This document shows positions 18,218 to 29,912 of a stretch of 64,000 bases of DNA, piece after piece. Source of the stretch: Acidobacteriota bacterium (lineage in GTDB: Bacteria > Acidobacteriota > Terriglobia > Acidiferrales > UBA7541); contig JABCZR010000001.1 in assembly GCA_013289585.1 (NCBI GenBank), positions 372,001 through 436,000 on the forward strand, in the 5' to 3' direction. The notes beneath the pieces were generated by a model. It made no database searches and was not told the DNA's origin. It saw nothing but the letters and a program-made list of their open reading frames with translations. Within the stretch, counting starts at the first letter, position 1; each line of letters begins with the position of its first letter. The position numbers and the translations under genes were made by a program.

Positions 18218-19225
18218 GTGGGACTACGAGTGAGAATTCTTGCGGTGTTGTGTCTGTTGGCGTGTGCGGCTGGGAGCATTGTGGCTCAGGAGGAAGGCGA
18301 ACTTACGGCCACGCGCCGCATTCTTCCGAGCATTGGCCCCGGATTGCGGACGGTGAAGCGTGGGCCAGACGGGCGACTGTACGTGCTGGCTTCGCCGTCG
18401 CCGGGTCTGATCGTTTTTGACGCCGCGGGCAAGCAAATCCTTTCCATCGGAGAACTCGCGGCAGCTCCCTTGCCGGCGAAGGGTAGTCGTGCCCTCATCA
18501 CGTTCGCGGAGGATTGCGACGCCGATGCGGAAGGGAAGATCTTCGTGGCGGACCGCGGTGCAAACCTGGTCCAGGTCTTCTCGCCCGAAGGCGCGCTGCT
18601 GCGTTCCATACCGGTGAAAAATCCGATTTCCGTGGCGGCTCTTCCCGAAGGAGAAGTGGCGGTCGGAACTCTGCGGGAACAGCACCTGGTGATGGTATTC
18701 GATAAGAATGGACGAGATGTGCGGGAGTTCGGCGATCCGGAGCCGCTTACGGAGCGCGAGGACTTAAATCGGTACCTGAATATCGGGGAGCTGGCCACCG
18801 ATGCCCAGGGGCATCTTTACTATGCGTTCGTTTATATGCCCGAACCAACCGTGCGGCAATATGACCGGGTCGGATACGCCGGGCAGGACGTTCAATACAC
18901 GGCACTGGAGGCCTGGCCGGCGGCGCAGGCGGCGCGCAAGGAGATCGAGCGGCAGGAAAGGCGTGGCGAACCGCCGACGCTAAAACCCATCCTTACGGCC
19001 GTGGGTGTAGATCGCACAAACGGGGAAATCTGGATGGCGCTGCACAACACGCTCCTGCATTTTGACAAGGAAGGAAACCGGCGCGCGAGCTATCAGCTTT
19101 ACACGCCGGAAGGAGCGCGGCTGGAAGTAAACACAATTCTGGTGGAGAAAGACCACCTGATTATGGGAAACGATCCGCTGGGCATCTATGAATTCGACCG
19201 GCCGGCAAAAAAAAGTCCACAATAA
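18218..19225 (+). CDS. Exported six-bladed beta-propeller (NHL-like) protein
   Basis: The 335-residue protein has a signal peptide (ILAVLCLLACAAGSIVAQ) and repeated propeller blades with the pattern KRGPDGRLYVLASPSPGLIVFDAAG, then DADAEGKIFVADRGANLVQVF and TDAQGHLYYAF. No catalytic motif was seen, so it may be a binding protein. GTG at 18218 is the first start; GTG at 18230 is an alternative that still leaves the signal peptide. It ends 400 bases before dnaA. Confidence 0.78.
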   Translation: MGLRVRILAVLCLLACAAGSIVAQEEGELTATRRILPSIGPGLRTVKRGPDGRLYVLASPSPGLIVFDAAGKQILSIGELAAAPLPAKGSRALITFAEDCDADAEGKIFVADRGANLVQVFSPEGALLRSIPVKNPISVAALPEGEVAVGTLREQHLVMVFDKNGRDVREFGDPEPLTEREDLNRYLNIGELATDAQGHLYYAFVYMPEPTVRQYDRVGYAGQDVQYTALEAWPAAQAARKEIERQERRGEPPTLKPILTAVGVDRTNGEIWMALHNTLLHFDKEGNRRASYQLYTPEGARLEVNTILVEKDHLIMGNDPLGIYEFDRPAKKSPQ

Positions 19226-19625
19226 TGGGACTTTTCCTCAGGCAAGATAGCGTGAATTTTGTCTAAGAATTGTTTTTCATCAGAAAATTTAGTTGAATAT
19301 CCCGCGAAAATGAGTGATGCAGCGGCCACTTGCACAATCTTTGTGCTTGTGGAAAAACTGTGTATGGTGTGTGAAAGGCAGTGAACCCCTTCGCACACTT
19401 TTCGCTTGCCCCCTACGCACCAATCAGAGACAATCCCGCGCTGACTCATAGCGGCGGTACGTGGGCCGGCAAGTTCAGACGGGCCGCGCGCGGAGCGACA
19501 GGGGCAAAGCGCAACGTTCCGGCGCGGGTAAGAATCCCGAAGCCTGCAGAAAGATGCAAGTAAACCCGCTTTCCACAGCTTTTGCACATCTGTGGAAATA
19601 GCATAGGATTTTCTTTTCTCTTCCG
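19226..19625 (+). promoter_or_regulatory. dnaA upstream region with DnaA-box-like sites
   Basis: This 400-base gap has no convincing gene. It holds sites close to the DnaA box consensus TTWTNCACA: TGTGGAAAA at 19348-19356 (minus-strand TTTTCCACA, full match), CTTTCCACA at 19569-19577 (one mismatch), TTTTGCACA at 19580-19588 (full match) and TGTGGAAAT at 19591-19599 (minus strand, one mismatch). The last three lie 27-57 bases before the dnaA start, a position suited to autoregulation of dnaA. Confidence 0.5.
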
Positions 19626-20984
19626 ATGACAACAGCAACTCAACCTGGGCGCGAGCGTGAAGGAGCCAACTCCTGGGACAAATTTCTAGAACGGGTCAAG
19701 TCCCGGGTCAGCATCAACACGTACACGACCTGGTTCCAGCCCACGCGGTTGAACCGCGCCGAGGGGGAGACCCTTTTCGTGCAGATTCCCAGCGCGGTGT
19801 TCCGGCAAGTGCTCACGCGGACCTACGGCGATATCGTCAAGGCCGTCTTTCACGAGCTCGGCACACCGAGCATGAAGGTACAGTACGTCTGCACCGAGGA
19901 AGAGCCGGTCCAGGCCGCTCCGGTGGTTTCCAGCGTGAAGCAGGCGAAACTGGATTTTGAGAGCAGCGACCACCAACTGAACACGCGCTATACGTTCGAC
20001 ACGTTTGTTGTGGGCAAATCGAATGAATTCGCACATGCCGCCGCAAGAGCGGTAGCCGAGCAGCCTTCCAAGGCTTATAACCCACTGTTTCTGTATGGCG
20101 GCGTGGGCATGGGCAAGACGCATTTGATGCACGCGATTGGTCACACGATCAAGAAGCGGAATCCCGCGATGCGGCTCAGTTACGTGAGCGCGGAAAAGTT
20201 CACCATCGAAGTGATCAATTCGCTGCGGTTTGACCGCATGATCAGCTTCCGGGACCGCTTTCACACGGTAGACGTGTTGCTGGTGGATGATATTCAGTTC
20301 ATCGCCGGGAAAGAACGGACGCAGGAAGAATTTTTTCATACGTTCAATGCGCTTTACGAGCAGCAGAAACAGATTGTGATTTCGTCGGATTGCCTGCCGA
20401 AGGAGATCAATTCGATCGAGGAGCGGCTGCGTTCGCGATTCGAATGGGGATTAATCGCGGACATCCAGCCGCCGGACCTCGAGACCAAGATTGCGATTTT
20501 GCAGAAGAAGGCGGAGAACGATCGCTTCAGCCTGCCGGACGATGTCGCGGAATACATTGCGCGGGCGATCAAGTCCAACGTGCGCGAGCTGGAGGGCGCG
20601 CTGACACGTTTGATGGCCTACGCTTCACTAACAGGTGTCTCGGTTTCGCTCGCGACAGCGCAACAGGTGCTACGAAACATCATCGCTTCCCAGGAGAAGC
20701 GCGTCACCATCGATCTCATCCAAAAGCGTGTGAGCGAGCATTTTAATTTGCGCGAGCAAGACCTAAAAGTCCGCAGCAACACGCGGGCGATCGCTTTTCC
20801 GCGGCAAGTCGCAATGTACATCGTCAAGCAGTTGACGACCGCATCGCTTCCCGAGATCGGCCGCCAATTCGGCGGGAAGCACCATACAACCGTGCTGCAC
20901 TCGATCAACAAGATTGAAGAGTTGCGCCGGTCGGATAAAGATTTAAATCGCACCATTACCCGCTTGATGGATGCTCTGCAGTAA
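19626..20984 (+). CDS. dnaA: Chromosomal replication initiator DnaA
   Basis: The 452-residue protein has all four DnaA domains: an N-terminal helical domain (SWDKFLERVKSRVSINTYTTW), a short linker, the AAA+ domain (Walker A GGVGMGKT at residues 158-165, Walker B LLVDDIQ at 218-224, sensor region SIEERLRSRFEWG), and domain IV with the DNA-binding signature GGKHHTTVLHSINKIEE near residues 414-430. Length is normal. It binds DnaA boxes, melts the origin and loads helicase. DnaA-box-like sites lie on both sides of the gene. dnaN follows after 491 bases. Confidence 0.98.
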   Translation: MTTATQPGREREGANSWDKFLERVKSRVSINTYTTWFQPTRLNRAEGETLFVQIPSAVFRQVLTRTYGDIVKAVFHELGTPSMKVQYVCTEEEPVQAAPVVSSVKQAKLDFESSDHQLNTRYTFDTFVVGKSNEFAHAAARAVAEQPSKAYNPLFLYGGVGMGKTHLMHAIGHTIKKRNPAMRLSYVSAEKFTIEVINSLRFDRMISFRDRFHTVDVLLVDDIQFIAGKERTQEEFFHTFNALYEQQKQIVISSDCLPKEINSIEERLRSRFEWGLIADIQPPDLETKIAILQKKAENDRFSLPDDVAEYIARAIKSNVRELEGALTRLMAYASLTGVSVSLATAQQVLRNIIASQEKRVTIDLIQKRVSEHFNLREQDLKVRSNTRAIAFPRQVAMYIVKQLTTASLPEIGRQFGGKHHTTVLHSINKIEELRRSDKDLNRTITRLMDALQ

Positions 20985-21475
20985 TCTCCTTTAGTCCATC
21001 CCATTCTAGTAATCCGATTTGATCGCAACCCATTAAACGCTGTGGAGATGAATTGGAAAAAGTGCGGAGAACGTGTTGAATAACGAGGACGGATTGTTGA
21101 GTCGAGAGCTGGAACGCTGAAGAAGGGCCGCGTTTTCCACTATTCTCACAAAACGCCACTTGGCAATCATTCCCGTATGTAGCCAGCACAGCGACGGTTG
21201 CCATGCTTTCCACAGTTCCACAGCACTCATCACAACAACAAGCTTTATGGAGCTTAAAAGTTTAGGAAAGCACTTGCTGTGATGATTGTACTTGTGAATA
21301 TGTGAATTTAGACTCTGGTGACGCACGCGAGTGGTTGGAGGTATTCCCACCTATTTCCACAGTGAGAAATGCGTTGCAGACTTTATACTTTGTCAAAAAG
21401 CGAGTACAGTACGACAGCCGTGGAATTGCGGCGAGATAGGGCGCTGGCCCCCGCCCTAGTTGAGGAAACGTCAAA
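20985..21475. other. Candidate replication origin or origin remnant between dnaA and dnaN
   Basis: This 491-base gap has no gene. DnaA-box-like sites are TTTTCCACT at 21133-21141, CTTTCCACA at 21206-21214, AGTTCCACA at 21214-21222 and ATTTCCACA at 21353-21361, each one or two mismatches from TTWTNCACA. Between them lies an AT-leaning stretch at about 21241-21310 with repeated TGTGA words. The dnaA-dnaN gap is a common origin position in bacteria. The GC-skew polarity across the window argues against this being the active origin (see findings). Confidence 0.45.
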
Positions 21476-22627
21476 ATGACCGCACCTGGAACGGCACGCG
21501 AGGAACATCAATCGATGGAATTCAGCGTTACAAAATCAGCGCTATTGAATGAACTCTCGACGACACAGGGTGTTGTCGAGCGCAAGACCACCATCCCTAT
21601 TTTGTCGAATCTTCTGGTCGAGGCCAAGGGAAGCCACCTGACAATTACCGCGACAGATCTCGAGTTGAGCATTCGCACGTCTTGCGAAGCCAAGATCAAG
21701 AAAGAGGGCGCCGGGACCATTCCCGCGAAGAAACTACTGGAGCTCGTCCGCCTGCTGCCCGAAGGCGAGATCAAGGTTAAACTTCTCGAGAATCACTGGG
21801 TGGAAGTCGTCAGTGACAAGAAGAAATACAAACTCGTGGGGATGGCAAAAGAAAATTTTCCTGCGCTGCCGGCTATGCCGCACACACTGGTGAAAATTCC
21901 CGCTGCGATTCTGGAAAACCTCATCGGCAAGACGAAATTTGCAATTTCCATGGAAGAGTCGCGCTACACGCTGAACGGGGGCATGCTGATCCTTAAGCCG
22001 GATACGCTGGCGATGGTAGCTACGGACGGCCACCGGTTGGCACTTGCGGAGACCGATCACAAGCTGGCGGGGCTGAATGGGGAAGTAAGAGTGCTGGTTC
22101 CCAAGAAGGCCATGGATGAGGTTGAAAAATTATCCAGCGCCGCAGGCTCCGAAGCGCACATTGAATTTGCGAAAGACGAAAGCCATCTCTTTTTCCAGGT
22201 GGGCCACCGGCTGCTGATTTCGCGCATTCTCACCGGGCAATTTCCGAACTACGAAGCAGTCTTGCCGCGCGACAACAACAAGAGCGTGGTCATTGACCGT
22301 GGCGAATTAAGTGACGCGGTTCGCCGTGTTTCTCAACTTGCCGATCAACGCTCGCACGCCGTGAAGCTGGCCGTTTCGAAAGAAGGCATCGAAATTTCCG
22401 CTTCGAGCCCGGAATACGGCGAAGCGAAAGAAAATATCGAGAAAGAATACAAGGGCGATCCCATCGCCATCGGATTTAATTCCAGCTACATGCTGGATTT
22501 TCTTGCCGCTGCTGCCGATGGTCCGATCAGCATCGAGCTGAAGGACGAACAGTCCGCTGGCCAAATGCGCCCGCTCGCCGACGAGTCCTACCGTTATCGC
22601 TACATCATCATGCCTATGCGCATCTGA
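21476..22627 (+). CDS. dnaN: DNA polymerase III sliding clamp (beta subunit)
   Basis: The 383-residue protein has the three-domain clamp fold typical of DnaN: EFSVTKSALLNELSTTQGVVERKTTIPILSN at the start, MLILKPDTLAMVATDGHRLAL in the second domain, and the C-terminal YRYIIMPMR close. It encircles DNA and tethers polymerase. ATG at 21476 has a GAGGAA eight bases upstream; ATG at 21515 (MEFSVTKS) matches the usual family start and is the alternative. The downstream neighbour is gyrB, not recF as in many bacteria. Confidence 0.97.
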   Translation: MTAPGTAREEHQSMEFSVTKSALLNELSTTQGVVERKTTIPILSNLLVEAKGSHLTITATDLELSIRTSCEAKIKKEGAGTIPAKKLLELVRLLPEGEIKVKLLENHWVEVVSDKKKYKLVGMAKENFPALPAMPHTLVKIPAAILENLIGKTKFAISMEESRYTLNGGMLILKPDTLAMVATDGHRLALAETDHKLAGLNGEVRVLVPKKAMDEVEKLSSAAGSEAHIEFAKDESHLFFQVGHRLLISRILTGQFPNYEAVLPRDNNKSVVIDRGELSDAVRRVSQLADQRSHAVKLAVSKEGIEISASSPEYGEAKENIEKEYKGDPIAIGFNSSYMLDFLAAAADGPISIELKDEQSAGQMRPLADESYRYRYIIMPMRI

Positions 22628-22989
22628 CGACGTGAAACTGAAGAAAAGTACGGTCCCAAGCGCGCACCTAAGAAAGCCCTCGTTTTCTTAGAATTCAGGT
22701 TCTTGAATCCTTCTAATATTAAGTAAATAAACGGTTTATTCCACAAGAAAGACAACTCTCCTTCTTGAGAAAAGTCCTCAAATCGAGTACACTTTTTGTG
22801 TTGTTGATTCACAGTTTGGTTTCCTCCAGATAGGCCCGTGTTGGTCAGAATTAGGGCACGCCAACTAATCGGGAACGGCGCATCAAAGCAGGCTCTGCGC
22901 CAGGAGCCTCGCGCCGGAATCGCTTGGAGAAAACTAAGTCTTCGCCACGTCTCGCTGCGCGAGATGGGATGGAGCAGGAACCCTACGAG

Positions 22990-23011
22990 TTCCGTTCGCA
23001 TGCGAGCGGAA
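22990..23011. repeat. Near-perfect 22-bp palindrome in the gyrB leader
   Basis: The arms TTCCGTTCGCA and TGCGAGCGGAA are reverse complements except for one pair, and meet at GCATGC. It lies about 150 bases before gyrB. A protein-binding operator or an RNA hairpin are both possible. Confidence 0.45.
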
Positions 23012-23022
23012 TCAAAGGGTAA

Positions 23023-25572
<2,550 letters not shown>

Positions 25573-25575
25573 CCA

Positions 25576-25824
25576 GTGTTTTATCAATTGGGATGGACGA
25601 CGTTGCCGGGGCTGCGGGGGTTAGCCTGCAGCGAATTTCACGCGACGCCGACAAGTTCACCGGATAACGAGCGTGGCGTTGCGATTGAATTTGCGGGCGA
25701 GACTGAACGCGATATGTTCTTGGAGCAGCTCGAAGAATATTTTGCGGCGCGGCGGTTTACGAATACGGCGGATGCCTTCGACAGGGTGAAGGCGTTCGTG
25801 CTGGAACAGAAGGCCAAGAAGTAG
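25576..25824 (+). CDS. Small hypothetical protein between gyrB and gyrA
   Basis: GTG at 25576 lies 3 bases after the gyrB stop and opens an 82-residue frame. The second half (VAIEFAGETERDMFLEQLEEYFAARRF, then AFDRVKAFVLEQKAKK) looks like a small alpha/beta protein with an acidic then basic helix. The position inside the gyrB-gyrA operon and a protein-like composition support it. I do not recognise the family and the start is uncertain. Confidence 0.45.
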   Translation: MFYQLGWTTLPGLRGLACSEFHATPTSSPDNERGVAIEFAGETERDMFLEQLEEYFAARRFTNTADAFDRVKAFVLEQKAKK

Positions 25825-25834
25825 AGATTGCCAG

Positions 25835-25859
25835 TAGGGCGCGGCGGACTGCGCCCCTA
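25835..25859. repeat. GC-rich intergenic hairpin before gyrA
   Basis: TAGGGCGC and GCGCCCCTA pair around an 8-base loop with one bulged C. It shares its right arm (GCGCCCCTA) with the palindrome at 1633-1654, suggesting one dispersed repeat family. Confidence 0.4.
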
Positions 25860-25890
25860 TGCCCGGAATTTTTAGCAACAGCGAGGGGAA

Positions 25891-28554
25891 ATGGCGGACG
25901 AGACAAATACATCCATACTGCTTCCGATCGATATTGAAGCGGAAATGCGCAAGTCGTACCTCGACTATGCGATGAGCGTAATCATCGCGCGCGCGCTGCC
26001 CGACGTGCGCGACGGCTTGAAGCCGGTGCAGCGCCGCATCCTCGTGGCCATGAACGACCTCGGCCTCGCTTCGAATCGCGGCTATCGCAAATGCGCCAAG
26101 ATCTGCGGTGATACTTCCGGCAACTATCACCCGCACGGCGAAGCGGTGATTTATCCCGCGATGGTGCGTCTCGCTCAGGATTTCAACCTGCGCTACATGT
26201 TGGTGGACGGGCAAGGGAATTTCGGTTCCGTGGACGGCGATCCCCCGGCGGCCATGCGGTACACCGAAGCACGGCTGGCGAAAATCTCAGAAGACATTCT
26301 TGCCGACCTCGAAAAAGAGACCGTCGACTTCATTCCCAACTTCGATCAGACGCGCGAAGAGCCCGTAGTCCTTCCGTCGCGCATTCCGAATCTGCTCGTC
26401 AATGGCGCAAGCGGAATCGCCGTCGGCATGGCCACGAACATCCCGCCGCACAACCTGCGGGAGATCGTGGACGCCGCCATTGTGCTGATCGAAAAGCCTG
26501 ACGCGACGCTGAAAGAAATCATGAAGATCGTGCCGGGCCCGGATTTCCCGACTGGCGCTTATATCGCGGGCCGCGAAGGCATTGAGGCCGCCTACAAAAC
26601 GGGCCGCGGCAGCTTCACCATGCGCGCGAAAGCGGCCATCGAAGAGACCACTAAGGACCGCGAAAGCATCATCATCACGGAGATTCCATACCAGGTGAAC
26701 AAAGCGCGGCTGATCGAGCGCATTGCCGAACTGGTGCAGACCAAAAAACTAGAAGGCATTTCCGACGTGCGCGACGAATCTTCGCGCGAGGGCATGCGCA
26801 TCGTCATCGAGTTGAAGCGCGGCGAAGAATCGCAACTTATCCTTAACAATCTTTTCAAGTTCACGCAGATGCAGGAATCCTTCGGCATGATCCTGCTCTC
26901 CATCGTTGGCGGACAGCCGCGCGAGCTGGGCCTGATCCCCATGATCAAGCTCTTTATCGAGCACCGCATCGATGTTATCCGGCGCCGCACGATTTTCGAG
27001 TTGAAGAAAGCCGAGCAGCGCGAACACATTTTGCTCGGCTATCAGATTGCCCTCGACCATCTCGATAACGTCATCCGCATTATCCGCGGCTCCTCCAGCC
27101 GCGTGGACGCCCGGGAAAACCTGTTCAAGTATTTCAGCGAACAGGACGTGAACATCACGGAAAACGGCAAATCGAAAAAAATCGAAGGCGTGAAGCTGGA
27201 TGGACGAAAGTACCGCGCGCAAGGAGCGCCGGAAATCGAAGCGGCAGGCCGTGGCAGCGGGCTCGGGCTGAGCTATGCGCAGATCGACGCCATACTCGAA
27301 TTGCAATTGCACCGGCTGACACAGCTCTCCATCGACGAGATTCTGAAGGAGTTAAAATCCATTCGTGAATTGATCGCGGAGTTGCGCGAAATTCTGGCGA
27401 GCGATAAGAAACTCAAGCAAGTCATCACCGCGGAATTGCGCGAAGTGCACAAAGCGTATGGCGACGACCGCCGCACTCAAATCGTCGATAAGGTGGACGA
27501 AATCAAGCTCGAAGACCTGATCGCCGACACGGAGATGCTGATTACCGTCAGCCATGCCGGCTACATAAAGCGTACGGCGGCGGACACGTATCGCCACCAA
27601 TCGCGCGGCGGCAAGGGCCGCATCGGCGCGAAGACAAAGGAAGAAGATTTCGTCGAGCATCTGTTCATCGCTTCAGCGCACAGCTACATTTTGCTGTTCA
27701 CGTCGAAGGGCCGCGTTTACTGGCTGAAAGTGTACGAACTCCCGGAAGCCGCGGCGGCCACGCGCGGCAAAGCGATTTCCAGCCTGGTGAAATTCCAGGA
27801 AGATGAAAAGCTGACCGCGCTCGTCGCGGCGCGCAACCTGGAAGAAGCGGACAAATTCGTCTTCATGGCGACCAAGAGCGGAACGGTGAAAAAATCCGCA
27901 CTGACGGAATTTTCGAACCCGCGCTCGACGGGCATCATCGCCATCACCCTCGACGGCAAGGACGAATTGATCGGCGCGAAACTCACCGACGGCAAGAGAA
28001 TGATTTTCCTGGCCAGCCACGAAGGCCAGGCGATCCTCTTCCGTGAAACGGAAGTGCGCCCCATGGGACGCAATGCAGGCGGCGTGAACGGCATGGACCT
28101 CGACAAGGACGACTACGTCGTCAGTATGGATGCGGTCCAACCGGGCTTCGAAATCATCGCCAAGGAACACAAGACAACCACACAGAACCTAGAGGAACTT
28201 GAAAACGAGCAGATCAAAGACTCGCTGGTCACGCTGATGCTTACTGTAGCCGAGAAGGGCTTCGGCAAGCGCACGCCGCTGGCCGAATACCGCATCACTT
28301 CGCGCGGCGGTAAGGGTGTCGTCAACATGAAGACCACGGACCGCAACGGTTACGTCGTCGCCACGCTGCAAGTGACCGAGGAATCGGACGTAATGATCAT
28401 CACGCACAACGGCAAGGTCATCCGCGTTCACGCGAACGAAATCCGCGAGGCTGGCCGCTCCACGCAGGGCGTGCGCCTGCTGCGGCTCGAGGACGATGAC
28501 TCGGTCGCTGCCGCCGCTGTTCTGCAGGAAGAGAACGAGGAAGAGAAGAAATAG
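25891..28554 (+). CDS. gyrA: DNA gyrase subunit A
   Basis: The 887-residue protein has the breakage-reunion domain with catalytic Tyr124 ([10 protein letters not shown]) and a C-terminal beta-pinwheel containing the GyrA-box-like QSRGGKG and a second SRGGKG. An insertion with [19 protein letters not shown] lies before the coiled-coil dimer region, slightly lengthening it over E. coli (875). In the quinolone-binding helix the sequence is [15 protein letters not shown]: the positions matching E. coli Ser83 and Asp87 are Ala85 and Pro89. It is downstream of gyrB in the same direction; a GAGGGGA precedes the ATG. Confidence 0.97.
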   Translation: MADETNTSILLPIDIEAEMRKSYLDYAMSVIIARALPDVRDGLKPVQRRILVAMNDLGLASNRGYRKCAKICGDTSGNYHPHGEAVIYPAMVRLAQDFNLRYMLVDGQGNFGSVDGDPPAAMRYTEARLAKISEDILADLEKETVDFIPNFDQTREEPVVLPSRIPNLLVNGASGIAVGMATNIPPHNLREIVDAAIVLIEKPDATLKEIMKIVPGPDFPTGAYIAGREGIEAAYKTGRGSFTMRAKAAIEETTKDRESIIITEIPYQVNKARLIERIAELVQTKKLEGISDVRDESSREGMRIVIELKRGEESQLILNNLFKFTQMQESFGMILLSIVGGQPRELGLIPMIKLFIEHRIDVIRRRTIFELKKAEQREHILLGYQIALDHLDNVIRIIRGSSSRVDARENLFKYFSEQDVNITENGKSKKIEGVKLDGRKYRAQGAPEIEAAGRGSGLGLSYAQIDAILELQLHRLTQLSIDEILKELKSIRELIAELREILASDKKLKQVITAELREVHKAYGDDRRTQIVDKVDEIKLEDLIADTEMLITVSHAGYIKRTAADTYRHQSRGGKGRIGAKTKEEDFVEHLFIASAHSYILLFTSKGRVYWLKVYELPEAAAATRGKAISSLVKFQEDEKLTALVAARNLEEADKFVFMATKSGTVKKSALTEFSNPRSTGIIAITLDGKDELIGAKLTDGKRMIFLASHEGQAILFRETEVRPMGRNAGGVNGMDLDKDDYVVSMDAVQPGFEIIAKEHKTTTQNLEELENEQIKDSLVTLMLTVAEKGFGKRTPLAEYRITSRGGKGVVNMKTTDRNGYVVATLQVTEESDVMIITHNGKVIRVHANEIREAGRSTQGVRLLRLEDDDSVAAAAVLQEENEEEKK

Positions 28555-28633
28555 ATCCGCAACCTCGGAAAATAAGTGGGGCATAAATCGTCGTGCCCCT
28601 CTTCTGATTCGGCTTGCGTTACACTACTTGCCC

Positions 28634-29827
28634 ATGAAAATGACACGCCGAGTTTTTGCTTTTTCACTTCTGATCGTGCCGCTTGTTTTTTCGGCTATCG
28701 GTGGGTCGGCCGCTAAACCGCCTACAACTCACAAGTATCTCGCGTTCGTTGGGACCTACACGGCCAAGACGGAGAGCAAAGGGATTTACGCGTTTGAGTT
28801 TGACGCGGACACTGGGAAGCTGACGCCGAAGGGCGTTGCGGCGGAGACGCCGGATCCCTCGTGGGTGTTGGTGCACCCCAGCGGGAAATTCTTGTATGCA
28901 GCGAACGAAGCAGGCAAAGCGAGCACCGTAAGCGCTTTTGTCGTGGATACGAAGAGCGGGAAGCTCACACAACTGAATCAGATGCCCGCCCTTGGCGAAG
29001 ACCCGTGCTATCTCTCTTTCGATCGTACGGGAAAGTATGTTTTTGTTGCGAACTACACATCCGGCAATGTCGTGGTGTTTCCGATCGCCGAGGACGGCAA
29101 GCTAATCGCTGCCACTGCCAATGTCCGTGACGAGGGCAAGCTTGGCCCCAACAAGGAGCGCCAGGACAGTCCGCACGCTCACTGGACTGAGCCTTCATTT
29201 GACGATCGCTCCGTGTATGTCGCGGACCTGGGTCTCGATCGAGTGTTACGTTACGGATTTGATGCAACGAAAGGCACTCTGTCGATAGGACCGGTGCAAA
29301 GCACTTGGTCGCATTCCGTACGCGATCTATCCGCCAAGCCTTCGCCAGGTACAGGACCTCGGCATGCCGCGTTTTCCAGCGGCGGTATTCTGTATGTTCT
29401 GGGTGAGCTGCAATCTACCGTTACGGCGTTCCACATGATTGGCATCGATGACTTTGTTCCCACCTCATTCCAGAGAATCTCTACCCTTCCCAAGGGATTC
29501 CCGGGCCGCAACGACGCCGCCGAAATCACGCGGCATCCGAGTGGCAAGTTCCTCTACACATCGAATCGCGGCGAGGACACCATTACTGTGTTTGCCATCG
29601 ACCCGCAAAGAGGCACGCTAACGCATATCGAGAATGTGCCGACGCAAGGCAAAGAACCGCGGCATTTCGCGATCGATCCAACAGGACGTTACCTGTTGGC
29701 GGAAAATCAAAATTCAAACACGATTATCGAATTTCGAATCGACGCGGCCACCGGCAAGCTGATTCCCACGGGCGAAGTCGTTCACGTGCCGTCGCCCGTA
29801 TGCCTGGCGTTTCTTTCTGCAGATTGA
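28634..29827 (+). CDS. Exported lactonase-family beta-propeller (6-phosphogluconolactonase-like)
   Basis: The 397-residue protein has a signal peptide (RRVFAFSLLIVPLVFSAIGG) and the seven-bladed lactonase fold: FVGTYTAKTESKGIYAFEFD, VHPSGKFLYAANEAG, SFDRTGKYVFVANYTSGNV, the central SPHAHWTEPSFDDRSVYVADLG, GPRHAAFSSGGILYVL, and AIDPTGRYLLAENQNSN. Cytoplasmic relatives hydrolyse 6-phosphogluconolactone. The export signal suggests that this one acts on another lactone or only shares the fold. ATG at 28634 was chosen because it begins the signal peptide. Confidence 0.85.
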   Translation: MKMTRRVFAFSLLIVPLVFSAIGGSAAKPPTTHKYLAFVGTYTAKTESKGIYAFEFDADTGKLTPKGVAAETPDPSWVLVHPSGKFLYAANEAGKASTVSAFVVDTKSGKLTQLNQMPALGEDPCYLSFDRTGKYVFVANYTSGNVVVFPIAEDGKLIAATANVRDEGKLGPNKERQDSPHAHWTEPSFDDRSVYVADLGLDRVLRYGFDATKGTLSIGPVQSTWSHSVRDLSAKPSPGTGPRHAAFSSGGILYVLGELQSTVTAFHMIGIDDFVPTSFQRISTLPKGFPGRNDAAEITRHPSGKFLYTSNRGEDTITVFAIDPQRGTLTHIENVPTQGKEPRHFAIDPTGRYLLAENQNSNTIIEFRIDAATGKLIPTGEVVHVPSPVCLAFLSAD

Positions 29828-29912
29828 GCGCACATTCCCGTACCGGTAGAGTGAGTTTGCCGCGTCTAAAGTGAGTTACAATCCCGCGTTCGCCAAAACC
29901 AAGGAGAAAGTA

